This document shows positions 1 to 14,754 of a stretch of 64,000 nt of DNA, piece after piece (positions within the stretch are counted from its first letter, which is position 1; each line of letters starts with the position of its first letter). Origin of the DNA: Cheilinus undulatus. Taxonomy: Eukaryota > Chordata > Actinopteri > Labriformes > Labridae. Below the pieces are notes generated by a model. It was not told the origin of the DNA and searched no databases. It worked only from the letters and a program-made list of their open reading frames with translations. The position numbers and the translations under genes are program-made. The stretch spans positions 21,887,667 through 21,951,666 of the forward strand of contig NC_054884.1 of NCBI RefSeq assembly GCF_018320785.1, given 5' to 3'.

Positions 1-75
1 CTGTTTCCGAGTCTATCCACTGTCCTCCTCTATCTAATAAAGGCACTAAAAGGCCCAAAAATAAATCTTAAAAAA
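1..75 (+). repeat. 3' end of tRNA-derived fish SINE
   Basis: CTATCCACTGTCCTCCTCTA followed by AATAAAGGCA matches the 3' part of the SINE copy at 38808-38965, so two copies of one family are in this window. The 5' part lies left of the window or is missing. It abuts or interrupts the hAT-like element that follows. Confidence 0.6.
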
Positions 76-445
76 TAAAACAAATGAAATTGAAATTCTA
101 AAAGGTAAAAATATGAGATAGAGAGTCAAAATTATGAATTTGAAGGTCAAAATATTAAATAAGAAGTTCAAACTGTAAGTAAGTTGTAATTGTGATATGA
201 AAATTTAAAAAAATATGATATGGAAACACAAATTAATCTCTTTTCCCACATTCCTGTCTTTTTAACTTATTATTTTCACTCTCTACTTTTCAAATTTTTA
301 AGACTTAACTAGGCAATTTAAAATCATCAAGGTCGAGTTTACACTTTTAAACTGGAGGAAATCTGCAGACCTCATAATAGTGGGCCAGTTATAATAGAAA
401 CATGATCTTGCAGGCTGGATTTGGGCCTTGTGTTTGACACCCCTG
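76..445 (-). mobile_element. truncated hAT-like non-autonomous element
   Basis: The right end (…GTTTGACACCCCTG at 432-445) is, in reverse, the terminal inverted repeat of the complete copy at 14788-15803. The adjacent 110 bases also match that copy in reverse (GAGGTCTGCAGATTTC shared). The body is the same AT-rich degenerate repeat (AAAATTATGAATTTGAAGGTC type). The left end is lost at the SINE or window edge. Confidence 0.6.
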
Positions 446-2960
446 CTTTAAAGCATCAAATACTTATTAAAAAGAAGCCAAATCAGTGAGAAAATTACTG
501 AACAAAAGTTGACAGATTAGAGCAATTTATTTAAAGTACCAATTTTGTAGTGTTCCCTGTGCCACTATCTATTACCATGTAAGAGGTGGGGTTTACAACC
601 TGCTGTATACTGCAGCAAGTAAGAAAAAGGAGCTCAAACTTTTTTGCCTTCAAATCTTGAGGGTTACTGTGTAGTCCATCCTTTATACAGTCTCGTGTTT
701 TGACACCTTGCAGCAGAGTTGTACTGCCCCTTTAAGGCTGGAGATAAGGTAGCTTTTAACTGTGCATACATGGACGAATCATGGCTACCGCATGTCCCCT
801 GGTTGGTTTAGCAGTTTTGTCTTTCTGCTATTATTTCCCTGCTGCTGTGTTGACTGTCACACCTCCTCTGTCATGTGAATAATTCATCTTCCGTCCATGT
901 TGTGTGAATTTTTGAGGATGTGCACAGCTGAGGCGAGATACAGTGTGCACGTGTGTGGCAGAGGAGTGTGGAGGCGAAGGAGGCGTCAGTCAACTCAGCA
1001 GCAGAGACAACAACGGTTGATAGTTTCAAACAAAAATTAGTAAACCAACTTCACAACGTGTCATTGTCACTGCATACAGAGACAAACATGTCCATCAATC
1101 CAGCTGGCGACAGATAAGTCCTGTTTTATATTGATGTTTAAACCTGTGAACGTTACGACCAGTGTAACAGTTAAGTAACCATGCAGATTGATGACTTTCA
1201 GCTGTGTGCCTCTGTGGCTGGGTTTTGATTTAAAACATAGCGAATGAAGATATTTTGGCAAAAAATGTAAACCCAAACAAGGAGACATTCCTGAGGACTA
1301 CACCTGTTTTTATCAGCTGCTGCAACAATGGCATCTGCCAGCAGTCAGCTGAAAGTCACTAGTTAACAAGGTCACGTATTAAATCGATATATACTGGGAG
1401 CATTATGTCGGTCCATCATTCATCAGGCTGAGCTGATCTGCTGTTACTATTAATTATAAATGTTATTATTATATTAGCGCTAATCTCTGAATTAACATTG
1501 TAGGTACCCCAAGTGTTACCATTTTTGTAGTTTACATCCCACACTAACATGCTGGTATAGGCAAGTGAGTTATTCTCATGACACAGACAGAGGTAAAACA
1601 GCAAGCATTTCTCTAGCCCAGAGCTCTCCTTCACTTCATGCATGCTTCAGTTGCTGCCCCATTACTTTAACCTTTTCGAAGAAAATAACATTTTACTTAA
1701 AAAGATTAATAAACCGAAACAAAAAAGCAGGGAGAGAATGGTATGCCTGTACACCTGCTCAATACTACAAAAACTGTAATAAATCCCATGTTTTGACTAG
1801 AAGTCTTCAGGTCTTCAGCTGAGGAAGGCCTCAGGTTGAAATGTTGTGATTTAATAACCTTTTGTAGCAATGAGCAAGTATGTGGGCACACCTTCCTCTT
1901 CATTTTGCTGTTATTGTATTGCCTTGCACCCACTTGTCCTTTATTTCCTACACAAAAAAACAAACCAGAATCAGAATTAGGTTCATGGGCCAGTTGTCCA
2001 AGTATCAGTGCAAAACCAATGAGCACAAGTAGAAAATAAAATTGAAAGCACCTAGATAAGATTACTTGTACTCTCAAGAGAAAAAGTAGAATACAATTTT
2101 TTAAAAGCCTAAGGAATTAAAAATGTAAAACCAAACATAATTCTAGCACCATTGTAACCAGTATAATGTAAGTCATTGTCCTGCTTGATTCCAACCTGTC
2201 ACTCGCATCCCAGCTCCCTCAACCTCTCCACCCGCTGGCCCATGCATGCCACACAGCCCCCCATGTGGCCACATCTTTAATTTCTGTCACTGTTTTGTTT
2301 TTACTAACCACTTGCGTCATGGGACGGGGGTCTAAATATGGACCCTTACAAGTCTAGTCAGAGGTAAGTCTCATTTTGTGTCCGTGCAAGCCCAGGTGTT
2401 CTGTGTTAGTCTGTGTGTGTGGATGGGGACCGTTTGCTTACATAGCTGCTAAGTCATTTCATTCCTTTTTTGCACCATATATGTATTTTTTGTTGGTTTA
2501 TAGTGCTTACACTGCAACATACACTTTTATGTTTATGTAGTCCAAGGATATGTTTATGTAAGAGTATAATACATATGCAAAAAGAGCACCTTTAACTTTG
2601 AATAATACAGTAGGAGGTAGATCCCCAGTATGAGTAGTTAAAATGCATGCATTACTGTTGGTTTTATCTGCCCTCTTTCCCTTCTCATTCAGTTGGCACA
2701 TTTAATATCTTTAATATATGGAGGTTTGAGGCACAGGCTGCATGCCTAGTAGCATGTGCAACACTATTCACTTCACTATGAATGCATGGTTCAAATTCTC
2801 TCTGAGAAAGCTTGCATGTTTCAGCCATTCCTAGTACTCTCACAACAATAAAAAATCCCTTCAAACAGGAATAGTAATAGTTATATTTCTCAGTCATATG
2901 AGAAATGAACATTATCTTTATTCACAGCACTGTTAGGGGAAAAAAGACAAGGCAAATTTT
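446..2960. other. ccdc186 intron, no recognised feature
   Basis: Intronic sequence with short random reading frames only. No exon, RNA gene or named repeat was recognised. Confidence 0.5.
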
Positions 2961-2964
2961 AGGA

Positions 2965-3015
2965 CAGTGGTTCTCTACTGGTCCAGTACCTCCTTTTTGA
3001 CGATTCGTGACCCAA
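2965..3015 (+). repeat. end of a dispersed fish repeat (hAT-like MITE type)
   Basis: CAGTGGTTCTCTACTGGTCC followed by TTTTGACGATTCGTGACCC resembles the terminus of a common vertebrate non-autonomous element. The opposite end was not found. Confidence 0.35.
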
Positions 3016-3299
3016 ATTTCTTAATTTTTTCAATCACTATTAAATTTTTTAGTGAAAATGTGACAGTTTGGAATTTCAATACAACAGAAGATGTGATATA
3101 ATAAAGAGATAAAGACAACTCACTGAAATTAGGAGAGGGGTCTGGCTGTAGACCGTACATCTCTGACACTGTACATCTCGGAGAGGAAGTGCTGTCATTT
3201 GCTGGTACGACATATTTCCAGTTTTAGATTTTTTTTTTAATTCAACTTTATTCATCGACAAAGCCTGACAGTTACATTTTGAGATCTTGTAGCCTACTC

Positions 3300-3584
3300 C
3301 ATTTTGACATCTTCTATTTAAGTGATTTATTGATTCAACAAATCTGGCGGTAATCAGGCACTCATGATTTAACAAAGGGGGGCAATTACTTTTTCACATA
3401 GGGCCAGATAGGTTTGGATTTTTCCCCCCTTAAAGAATTAAATAATCATTCAGACACTGCATTTTCTATTTACTTGGGTTGGGTGAAATGTAAAAATTGG
3501 TTTGATGAGCCGAAACATGTAAGTGTGATAAATATGCAAAAAACTCAGAAATCAGAAAGGGGCAAATACTTTTTCATGGCACTG
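3300..3584 (+). mobile_element. terminal part of a Tc1-like element (IR/DR end)
   Basis: The outer end GGGGCAAATACTTTTTCATG ... CACTG stops at 3584 before a TA target. A second copy of the motif, GGGCAATTACTTTTTCACAT, is at 3377, giving the two-direct-repeat structure of IR/DR-type Tc1 ends (about 208 bp). GATTCAACAAATCTGGCGGT just inside also belongs to this family. No transposase coding sequence remains. Confidence 0.65.
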
Positions 3585-5620
<2,036 letters not shown>

Positions 5621-6039
5621 TAATCATTGACCTAAAAAAGCTGAAAAAAGGGATTTGCATGCTTTGGTCATGTGGATGATGGGTGCAGTTTGCCTCAGAA
5701 ACCTCTAATTTTACAGTTTGTGCATGATTGTTTTAGTGTAAACGACATTATTGGATAATTAATCAGCCTTGTCAGTGGCATGCTGCGGCTATGAATTATT
5801 ATCAGGTACCCATGAGAGCACAGGTGACAACAAAAAAACAAAACATTGGGCATTTACATCCAAATTCAGTCTGTTATACATTAAACTGTAAAATTCCCAC
5901 TCACAAGGAAACTGAGTGATTCACACTTTAACTGGTATTTAGCAGGCAGCTGTGTCCTGATATTATGCTTTATTAATGACAAGGATTTTTTTCATACTGA
6001 AACTTCACACCTACTCCCACCTGAGAATGCAGTATCCCT

Positions 6040-6720
6040 GAGTGCCACATTTTTTTATCAACATATTTATTGATTTTTGCATATTTAGGTTACAAAACAG
6101 AACAGTAACAAGCACGAGTTTCACCTAACAAAATCATTCTTCTGCACTCCATTATAAACAAACTACTCTTCAGACTTGGGCCATCTTCTGTACAAACTGA
6201 TGTACAAATCAAAACTGTAAGTAAAGAAATGGCAAGAAATAAAATGACATTTTTTCAAACAGATCTTGTTTTCCCTTTCTTATATATATGCCACTCTCTG
6301 AAAGAAATGTTACAAGCATTTGCCTAACACAACGTGTAACATGTGGTCTGTTTCCAAAATATTGTAGTGGATCTTCTGGCATGTGTAAGGCACATAATTA
6401 TCTTTATCTGATCGTTTTAATAAAGCTGTGACTTTGGTTGTAAATTACCAGAACAATAGCCATTGGCATATCTTTCAGAATTATTTTTTCTACTTCTCTT
6501 TTTCAACTCTTCCCAGATTTGTTTGATTTTACAACACTGCCAAACACCATGACACAAAGTCCCCTTCTCATTAGTACACTTTGTTCATACGTCTGGAATA
6601 TTTCTCTTATATCTATTTGATTTAACCAGAGTGATATATGTTCTCATTGCCCTTCTGAGTACCATATTTACTGTAGCTGCTCTGTGCAGTGTGCTATACC
6701 CAAGTTTAATCATGATGATT
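6040..6720 (-). mobile_element. L1-like LINE fragment (RT C-terminal region), decayed
   Basis: On the - strand, frames broken by stops encode GTLCHGVWQCCKIKQIWEEL, like the Cys/His-Trp C-terminal motif of fish L1/Tx1-type LINE ORF2 (HxxWxC...IxxFW). Upstream come RGL and LWLNQ; downstream is KDMPMAIV. Many stop codons; 5'-truncated. Assignment rests on this short motif. Confidence 0.4.
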
Positions 6721-6747
6721 TAGTTTGAAAGCTGTGCAAACATCTCT

Positions 6748-6860
6748 GTAACCACTAGTGATGGGAATTCAGGCTCCTTTCAGTGATCCAAATTATTTAG
6801 CTCTGCTCAGCAAGAAGAGACGGCTCATTTGACTCCCAAACAGCTCTTCATGTGGGTATG
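6748..6860 (+). repeat. hAT-like MITE fragment
   Basis: AGTGATGGGAATTCAGGCTC with TTAGCTCTGCTCAGCAAGAA and GACGGCTC resembles a common fish non-autonomous hAT-type repeat (GTGATGGGAA…GGCTC). No partner end or target duplication was identified. Confidence 0.35.
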
Positions 6861-9524
6861 AGTTTGGCTTTATTTTATCTGCTAAATTTAGCAACGTCAT
6901 GCCATGTGATTTATAGTATTGCTGGTATTTTACTCCAATTATGCCATTTTTTTTTTTTTTTTTCAAATGAATGAAAATGTCTTAATTACTTTTCAAACAA
7001 TACTGTCTCCCTAAAACACCTTGCAGGTCAGATGAAATCTGCTGGACACACCTGATCTGAAGCATTAATGTTACACCATCCATCATGAGTCATGAATGCA
7101 TGTGCTCATAGAGTAGTCTGGAGAAAAGATCATCCCGACTAATCAATCACATAACACAAACACACAACATGTATAGAAATAATAATAGTACTAGTAATAA
7201 TGATACAAACTGGCTCTCAAACAGGATCCCGATCTTGCCGTGGTCGGCTTTCTATATTTCAATACTATCTTTTCAGCTGCTTGCATCTTCATCTGAAACA
7301 ACCCTCTACTACTTTTGTATCTGTATGCTGCACTGTTTCTGTTTCTCTCTTGAAAAAGAAAAACAAAGAAACACTGCATGAATTCTTGTCACAGATTTTT
7401 ATTTTATATTGTATTTCATGATGTTTTAGGGTTTAATGTGAAGAAACCTTTCCAATCCAATGCATCTCTCTGCGTTTACAATTTGCATGTTATGAAAATT
7501 CTAGCTCTACACGCTGCAAATTCAAAGGAGTTAAAGTGAGGTTCAAGGATAAAAGGAACATACAAATTTTTGTAGCAGAAACACATTCGGCAAATAAACA
7601 ATGACATTTCTAAATTAACATGCTTCCAACTCTTCCAAGAACACAGACATTTAGAAAAAGAATGTTTAAAACTCTCCATTTCCTCAGATAAGATCCTGTT
7701 TATTTCTTGTCTGGCTTCCAAAATATAGTCTGTGGATCAAAATGCAACATAACCAAAGCTGCCTTCTTCTGCAGTGTGTTTCCTTTTTTTTTTTTCTTTG
7801 TTTTTTTTTTTTTTTTTCATGAGAGGCTCCACCTCCTGCTTGACCTGCTGACTTCTAGTACTCGAATAACAGTTTTGGATGGAAACAGGCATATATTAGC
7901 ATTTTGTTTTGCTGAACTTTTGTGATTGTCTTACTATTAATTTTTGCTTTAATGTTCAAATGCAGATCTGTGTTAAAAGAAACAAGGCACTCATGATGTG
8001 TTAAATTTTTGCCTGATGAGCCTTACTGTGACAAAAATAGCAAAGGGAAGTTGATAAAATCCTCTCCTGACAATGTGACAGTGTTGTTTTGGATCAAAGT
8101 GGCACAGGAAATGTCAAACCAGCTGTTATTGTTTGTCTGACATTTTGGTTGTCGATCCCAAACCTTTATAGCCAGTCAAAGCTTCTATCACACCGTCTGA
8201 AGTCGCTTTTTCATTTAATTTTACTGGCGTGTAAGGACAGCGGGATCATCAGGTTGTGTGTCAGAAAGCTCACTTCTAACAGAGATGACGTGTTGGAAAC
8301 TGTGGTCTAATACAGAAAATGCATTATTGATGTTACTGCTAAGTAAAGACGCTGCGCCCCACTGACACATGTTTTTCTCTTTTACTAGATCATGACCTAA
8401 AATAGTTGATTGAAACCTACTTTCACACTATTTCTCCTTATCTGGCCTCTTCGGCTGAGTTTAGTTAGGATTCTGCAATGGAGGGTCTTTGTGTATTTTA
8501 GAGTTCCTGTGAGGATTTTCTAGGTGGCTATTGAACAGACGCCCCAACATGAGCGACAAAAATGAAGGTATCAAAAAATGGATAGACTCTATGCTAAATA
8601 AACAATCATTTATTTTACATTCTCCATACAATTCAGAAAACATCAGTTATTCATGTACAGGATAAGAACTTCTGATAGCAGCTTTAAATAGTTCTTGAAC
8701 AATGAAAGTAGTTTAAGCAGAAGATAAATTTATAGACCTATAATTTAACTACAGTATTTCCTGTGATTTCCTAATTAAAAGACTATATTGGTCACCCAGC
8801 TGGAGTATTGATCATTTATCAGTGTTGAGATTGGAACACAATGTTTATGTAGGTATTTTCTGATTTTATTTTCTCATATACAGTATATGTGTCACCAAGT
8901 GTTGTTGTTTCATCTTTTTAGTGAACTTGTTTCCAACACATGGACATATATTTTACACTTGTGTTTGTTATTTATGGTATGACAGACCTCATTTACATAA
9001 AAATATACCACATTTTTCTACAATTGGGCTTTCATGAGTTTTGCGTTGAGGAGAGGCTGACATTTGTCTCACGTTTTCTTGTAGTTTTTTTGAAGTTTGT
9101 CTTTAATTTGCATCTTGTTTATGCTGGCCCATTAGATTCTTTGATAATGCTGCAAACAAGCAGCTCCTGGTCGTCTTTATGTCAAACGTGTCTTTAAAGA
9201 TTCACTCCATAACAACCATAATGAGAAAATAACTCGTGATGTGGGAGTTTTACTGGCAGCAACAATTTTATCTGTTTATGAGAAATGATTGGCATTAAGC
9301 AGGAAGAAATTATTTTGAAAAAACACTGACATGAGCACAATAAAATGACAATAAAACAAAACGCTGTGACAGAAACGAATTAAGACAACATTCACTCTGA
9401 TTGATGGATTCTTTAGTGCCATGTTCTGAACAAATTAGCAGCCTCACATAAATATTATTTCTAACACAACAGTTCCTTTCGTTTATTTTCACTTGAGTCT
9501 AAAAGTCTCTCCCCTCTCTAACAG
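6861..9524. other. ccdc186 last intron, remaining part
   Basis: AT-rich intron with poly-T runs (6948-6963, 7780-7818). No exon or recognisable element. Confidence 0.5.
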
Positions 9525-9608
9525 GAGAATCTGCAAACACTAGGAGCTGAGATTGAGAGGCTCATCAAACAGCAGAGAGAACCTGACGATGGAACAAGGA
9601 GGAAGTGA
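9525..9608 (+). CDS. ccdc186: ccdc186, last coding exon with stop
   Basis: Final coding exon, 27 codons plus TGA at 9606-9608. Seen: a polypyrimidine tract with ACAG at 9521-9524, then GAG AAT CTG in phase 0, matching the phase of the exon ending at 5590. The peptide starts ENLQTLGAEIERLIKQQ, continuing the C-terminal coiled coil, and ends in a basic tail (RRK). This matches the C-terminal end of vertebrate CCDC186. The gene ends here and runs toward adrb1, which is on the opposite strand. Confidence 0.88.
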   Translation, partial: ENLQTLGAEIERLIKQQREPDDGTRRK

Positions 9609-9627
9609 CAAAATGCTGTCACAATTC

Positions 9628-9633
9628 AATAAA
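9628..9633 (+). promoter_or_regulatory. candidate ccdc186 poly(A) signal AATAAA
   Basis: An AATAAA hexamer starts 20 bases after the ccdc186 stop codon. If used it would give an extremely short 3' UTR, so a downstream signal (for example the AATAAA near 13997) may be the real one. No transcript data are available to decide. Confidence 0.3.
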
Positions 9634-10879
9634 GGACCAGGGAGTATTCGCCATGAAAAATGTCCCAACATATGAAGGAGAAAAATGAATGTTGTAAGTG
9701 CCAGTAGAGCCTCAGGATTAATTCTCGGAGGGGAATATTTGACGAACACGTCTGAAATTACTTGAACTTCTCATTATTCCATCCACATTGATGCAACTGT
9801 TCCCTCACACTACACAACAAATCTTCCTCTGGCTGACATTCACCTCTCCTGAGCCTTGCCAAGATTAAAAACAAAACTCTTTTGGCAACTTTCCTCAAGC
9901 TTGGGACCTTATCCACCTTGTAAATTGACTTGAAGATGCCATAATCATGAATGTAGAGAAAATTCATCCTAGAAATAGAAAGGAATTACATTTGTTTCCT
10001 TTGAAATGACTCACAGCTCCAAGAAAAAGTAAATAATCGCCATGATGATCATCGCCCAGCATGCTCTCCTGATGTCCATCTGCCAGAATGAATTTTCTCC
10101 TTCTTTGCAGCACTCCATATGTCAGGAAAAAGGAAGTGTAGGGACCTCTGTGTGGGCCACCTGCACCTTCTCGTCATCTTCTGCTCCTCACAGCACTTAG
10201 GGAGCAAGCTGCTGAATCAAAGGTGCCTCATATCAGCAGAGCAACCCATCTGTGTGACATGCGAGCTCGATGAAAGGACTCAAACTTTCTGTTTTTGCAG
10301 TGCAGTCCAAACGCCATCTGTCTGGAAGTCTCCTTATGGTATAAATCTGAAGAAAATCTGTGTCGACTATAATATCATGTAAAGGATGAAATGTAGAAAT
10401 TAGGCCGTTTTGAATGTATATTTTTCATTTAGTTGGCTTGAAATTTAATTTTTATTTAAGATTTTGTCAGATTATCAATTTTCTTTACTTTTTTTGGGCA
10501 TTTAGAATTTTTGATCCCTACAGAAGCCTTTAGGGGACATGCATCCATACATGTTTTTTACTCCATTTCCAGCAATTACAGGTACATTTTGGTTGGATTT
10601 CTCAAAATATGGACTCTTATCTAGTTATCTTGGGATAAAACCACTTTTTTCCCTGTGAAAATAAGTTAATTTCATTTTTGCTTGGGAAATAAAATCATTA
10701 CCACAGAAAAACCTACCCTCAAATCTTAAAATAACAACACAAATAAGTAATGACATCAGTACTTATAACCAAGGATAAACAGCACAGCAAAAACTCAAAA
10801 GTATTTGCCTTACCGAAAAAAAAAAATTCATTCTCAGTAGTCTTATAGGCCATTTGACTTTTTGACTTTCAAAATCTTA
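9634..10879. other. ccdc186 3' UTR or intergenic
   Basis: Contains an 87-codon chance frame at 10119-10382 without domain signature. May be transcribed as 3' UTR; no direct evidence. Confidence 0.4.
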
Positions 10880-11500
10880 CCACTGATTCCATGGGTCAGA
10901 GTAGACATTTGTGCCAAGTTTAGAGAAAATCCCTTGAAGTGTTCTTAAGAAAATGCATTAACGACAAGGGATGAACTGAAGCGTTGTTAAATAAGACTTT
11001 GAACTGCAAAGTCAGAGTGGACTTTTGTGCATAGTTTGAAAAGAATCCCTAACAGTGTTCTCCACATATCACGTTAACAAGCGGGCAACAACATGAGGTC
11101 CAAAGATGTTTACCTTTGATTGATGATCTCCAAAACTGAAACAGTTCATCCTTGAACCAAAGTGGACGTCTGTGCAAATTTTGAAGAAAATCACACAAGG
11201 TGTTCTTAAGATGTTGTGTGAAAAAGCAAAGGATGAACATTAGCTACTTAAGATTCATTTATGATCTGCAAAATATAATGAGGTCATTCTTGAGTCAAAG
11301 TGGATGTTCCTGCTAGATTTGAACAAAATCCTGCAACGTTTTCTAAAGATGTGTTACAAGCAAGAGATGAACATCAGCCCTGTTACCCTGACCCTTGAAC
11401 TCTAAAATCTATTTAGTTTATCCTTGAGTCAAAGTGGTTTTATGCAGTTTGAAGAAAACCCCTATAGGTGTACTTGAGGTGTTTATAAAAAAAAGAGGTA
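10880..11500 (+). repeat. degenerate minisatellite, about five ~115-145-bp units
   Basis: The motif GTCAAAGTGGACNTTTGTGC followed by TTTGAAGAAAATCCC and GTGTTCTTAAGAT recurs with starts near 10895, 11010, 11156, 11294 and 11428. Units are strongly diverged. Similar TTGA-rich repeats are common in teleosts. Confidence 0.7.
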
Positions 11501-14500
11501 AGCATTTGCCAACGGAGGATGAAAGTAATAACAAATGATAAAAGTGGAGGTGATTAAAATTTTATAAAATGCATCTGAAGAAAGAAATGACAGGACAGAT
11601 TATTTTATTTGATGAAAAATGTGGCAAATTGTCATCATTTTGATGGTTTTTCAATCAATGTTTATCATTAACAATGCAAAAATATTCATTTATCAAACAC
11701 ATGTTGTATATGATCACTTTTATTTTTAATTCACAAATATTTTTAGACAATGTTTAATTGACATGCATTTTTTATGCTTTATAAGTCAAATCACAATGAT
11801 TTTCAGTACAGTAATTTTTATCACCACTTTTTTGTTACTTGAGGCCTCTCTCCTTAAATGATAAATGAAAATGTTTTAATTATAAATAATGAATGTAAAA
11901 CAATCAAAATCATACATTTTTTCCACTATTTTCCTCAAATTGCAACCTTTTTTTAATCAAATTAGCTTCTTATTATTCAAATTAATTTAGAATGTATCGC
12001 TTTATTTTGTAATACAAATGCATTTTTATCACATCATTATTCAATTCACATGAGTTTTTAATCACATCTGCTTAATATTTTTTACTTTCACTCTTCACAT
12101 TTCATCTTTAACCTCCAAAATCAAACTGCTCATCTTTAAATCAGGTTGGCCATTTGGGCAATATTTGTTCAATGAAATATCACATTTACAGAAATGGTCC
12201 ATACAGTTGGATGGGCAGACAACCCTAAAAGGTAATAACCTTCAACCTTAGCTATTGCTGGCCTGAAATGTGTGGATGTTTGTCCATTTTGGGCATCTGT
12301 AGATTATAGCTCTTAATTTAAAATCAGTTTTTGTGTAAGCACTTTTTTATTCCTTTAATTCTGTGTAAATGCTTCTTTACAGGCAAAAATTCATTTGCTC
12401 AGACCTGATTATGAATATATCAACGATCCAGCTTCCTTAACAGTAGATATGCATCATTCCTCATTAAAACAGAGGGCACCAACATGCCAGCTAGTCCCTC
12501 AAAACCAGACCTGTCATATGGTGAGAGCTATAATGCTACGGTGTTCATATCACACTCCTTTTTATTTTTCTTGTAGTGCCAATGAAGTGGTTGAAGTAAA
12601 TCAAGTGTAAAGAGAAAGACGATTTGTAGCTGTAGCTCAGAAATGCCGATGGAACCTACAGAAATATATCCAGGGACAAAGTGCAATCCTGCCCCTTTTG
12701 ATTTTTGTCTTCTTTTTTGTTCTAAATGTTTTTGTGTTTGTCATACATGTCTGCTTTTATGCTTGTGCACATGCATCATGTGACTGGACGTTGTCTGAAT
12801 ATTTAAAAGTGTCCATAATTGTGTGAATGTGTGTGCTGTGTGCCTTGTATTTTTGACTTTACACCTCATGGTTCAGCTGTCAGGGCTTGTAGGCTTTTAC
12901 CAGTTGGACCATGTAACATCTGGAGGGGTAAACATGATTTGCATTTAGACCAGAGTTTGCAGCCACACAAGCACACCTGCAGCTCGGTACGCAACAGCTG
13001 TTTAATGGCTCCTGCATACAGTAGACACAAACACGCAAAGCTGACAACTTAAAACTGAACTTTTCACACTCTTTATTTGATCTTGACCTCAGTTTCTATC
13101 ACAAAAGATAAGCTTCCAGCCCCCCCCAATCAGAGACAAGCTTTAATGGGTTATGAATGGTTCCAGGGCCAATCCCCCTCCCGTGCACCCTGAGGCGTTG
13201 TTAAAATGGCCCCACCACGTGAATAGAGATGAAAGTTTCCTGGATTGAGGTCACTGAGTCCTTAAAGGTTCCCTGCTGCCGCAGTGGGTGCTTTCTTTTT
13301 GATGTACCTTCACTTTTTATTTCATTCAAGCTGACTCCTTTCAACGATGTGAGACAGAAAACTTGAAGATCACATCTTTAGCTACTTAATATTAAAACTT
13401 TGTCACCTTTTAATCCAGGAAAAGTTCAATAAGGCTGCAGCATTATCACATTACATTCAGGGGTTTCATGAGAATTTTTCACAGATCTGGATGCTTTCAT
13501 GCAACTTTATAAGTGTAAAAAAAAAAAAAAAAAGTTAAACTCCCAGCAGCTTGTGTTGTTCTGCAGTCTCTTTCAGGAGTAAAATCCAACCAATGCAAAA
13601 CCGGATTTCTTGATTAATTCTTTGTAATTCTCTGAGGAACGCTAATATGCTTCTCTCGGTTTTAGTCACCTTGAGAAAGACTGCTGATGCAAAGATTTCC
13701 CACATTTCCACAGTCTTGAAGCAAAGCCATGCTGCAGCATTTTGTGCTTGAATGAATAGAAAAACCTGATTCACTATTTGGATATGAAGAAATGGTGTGT
13801 AGTATGTGTGAGTGTCAAAATGTGACATTTTTCTGTTTCCCTCCTCCTGTGCAATGATCTCTCCTGCTCTGTTTTGTGGAATATTCCAACTGTGATTATA
13901 ATATAGATTTGTAAATAAGTCAAACTGTAAAATTACATTGAGATGTTTTTAAAAAACTGAATCTGGATGATGTTTGTATATATGGTGTTTCCAGGGAATA
14001 AAAGGAGATGAGTCTTAACTTTCTCTTCAATGTTCCACATTGGTCTGGTGTCATATTTTTGTTTCTGTGGGTTATGAGGTTGACACTAACATCTGTTGGC
14101 CTGGTTTCTGTTTTTCAGCCACAGTGGAACAAAGCGTGTTTAAGGTGAAAGAAGAATTTTAGCACAGGGACGACCTCTCACACAATGACTCCTCGTAAAG
14201 ATGTATGCTGCAGCTGTAGGTCCCCTCTTCAAAAGCAGCAGCGTCAGCTCTGCTGGAGGTCAGAAACATCACTGCACCACTGTCACTCAGCACATGATTT
14301 AAAACTCAGCGCCACGGTTATACTCAAGGGTGAACATTTTCCACAACCTGTCATTTCAGTGCAAGTGAAAGAATCCGTCTTCCGTAGGTGAACTCCTGTT
14401 ATAAGGACACTGGAGTTACATATGCTGAAGCATGAATGCAGAGTAAACAGAGGCTCCAACAAGGCTGAGGCTAACGTAAAGCTCCTGTGAGGAGATTTTA

Positions 14501-14750
14501 TCTAGCTATAAAAAGATTGAAATTTAGACTGATGACTCTTAAAGAGCAACAAAATAAAATCAGATAATCAAGAAGAGGACTGATTATTTCCATCAAGTTG
14601 TTTTTAATGTACTAAGGTGGGGTAGGTGTCAGATGAGAAAGACTACTCACAGGAAGTAATACATTTGACTGTTAAAATAAGACAGAAGAAAACTTCATTT
14701 TTAGAAGTCAACCTAGTTTGCAGCAAAAACCATGTGAAAGTCAAGTGAGA
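11501..14750. other. intergenic, AT-rich
   Basis: 11640-12100 is AT-rich degenerate sequence rich in TTTTTATCAC and AATTCACA motifs. An AATAAA near 13997 could be a distal poly(A) signal for ccdc186. Nothing else recognised; the reading frames at 12395, 12819, 13535 and 14185 look like chance. Confidence 0.4.
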
Positions 14751-14754
14751 TTTT

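Noticed and set aside
1067..2077. Cluster of short frames on both strands
   Set aside because: No motif, no splice signals in frame with ccdc186, low-complexity composition.
10119..10382. 87-codon frame after ccdc186
   Set aside because: No domain, no splice context joining it to ccdc186, whose stop codon lies at 9606.
10880..11500. CRISPR-like repeat spacing
   Set aside because: Units are long, diverged and contiguous; a eukaryotic minisatellite, not a repeat-spacer array.
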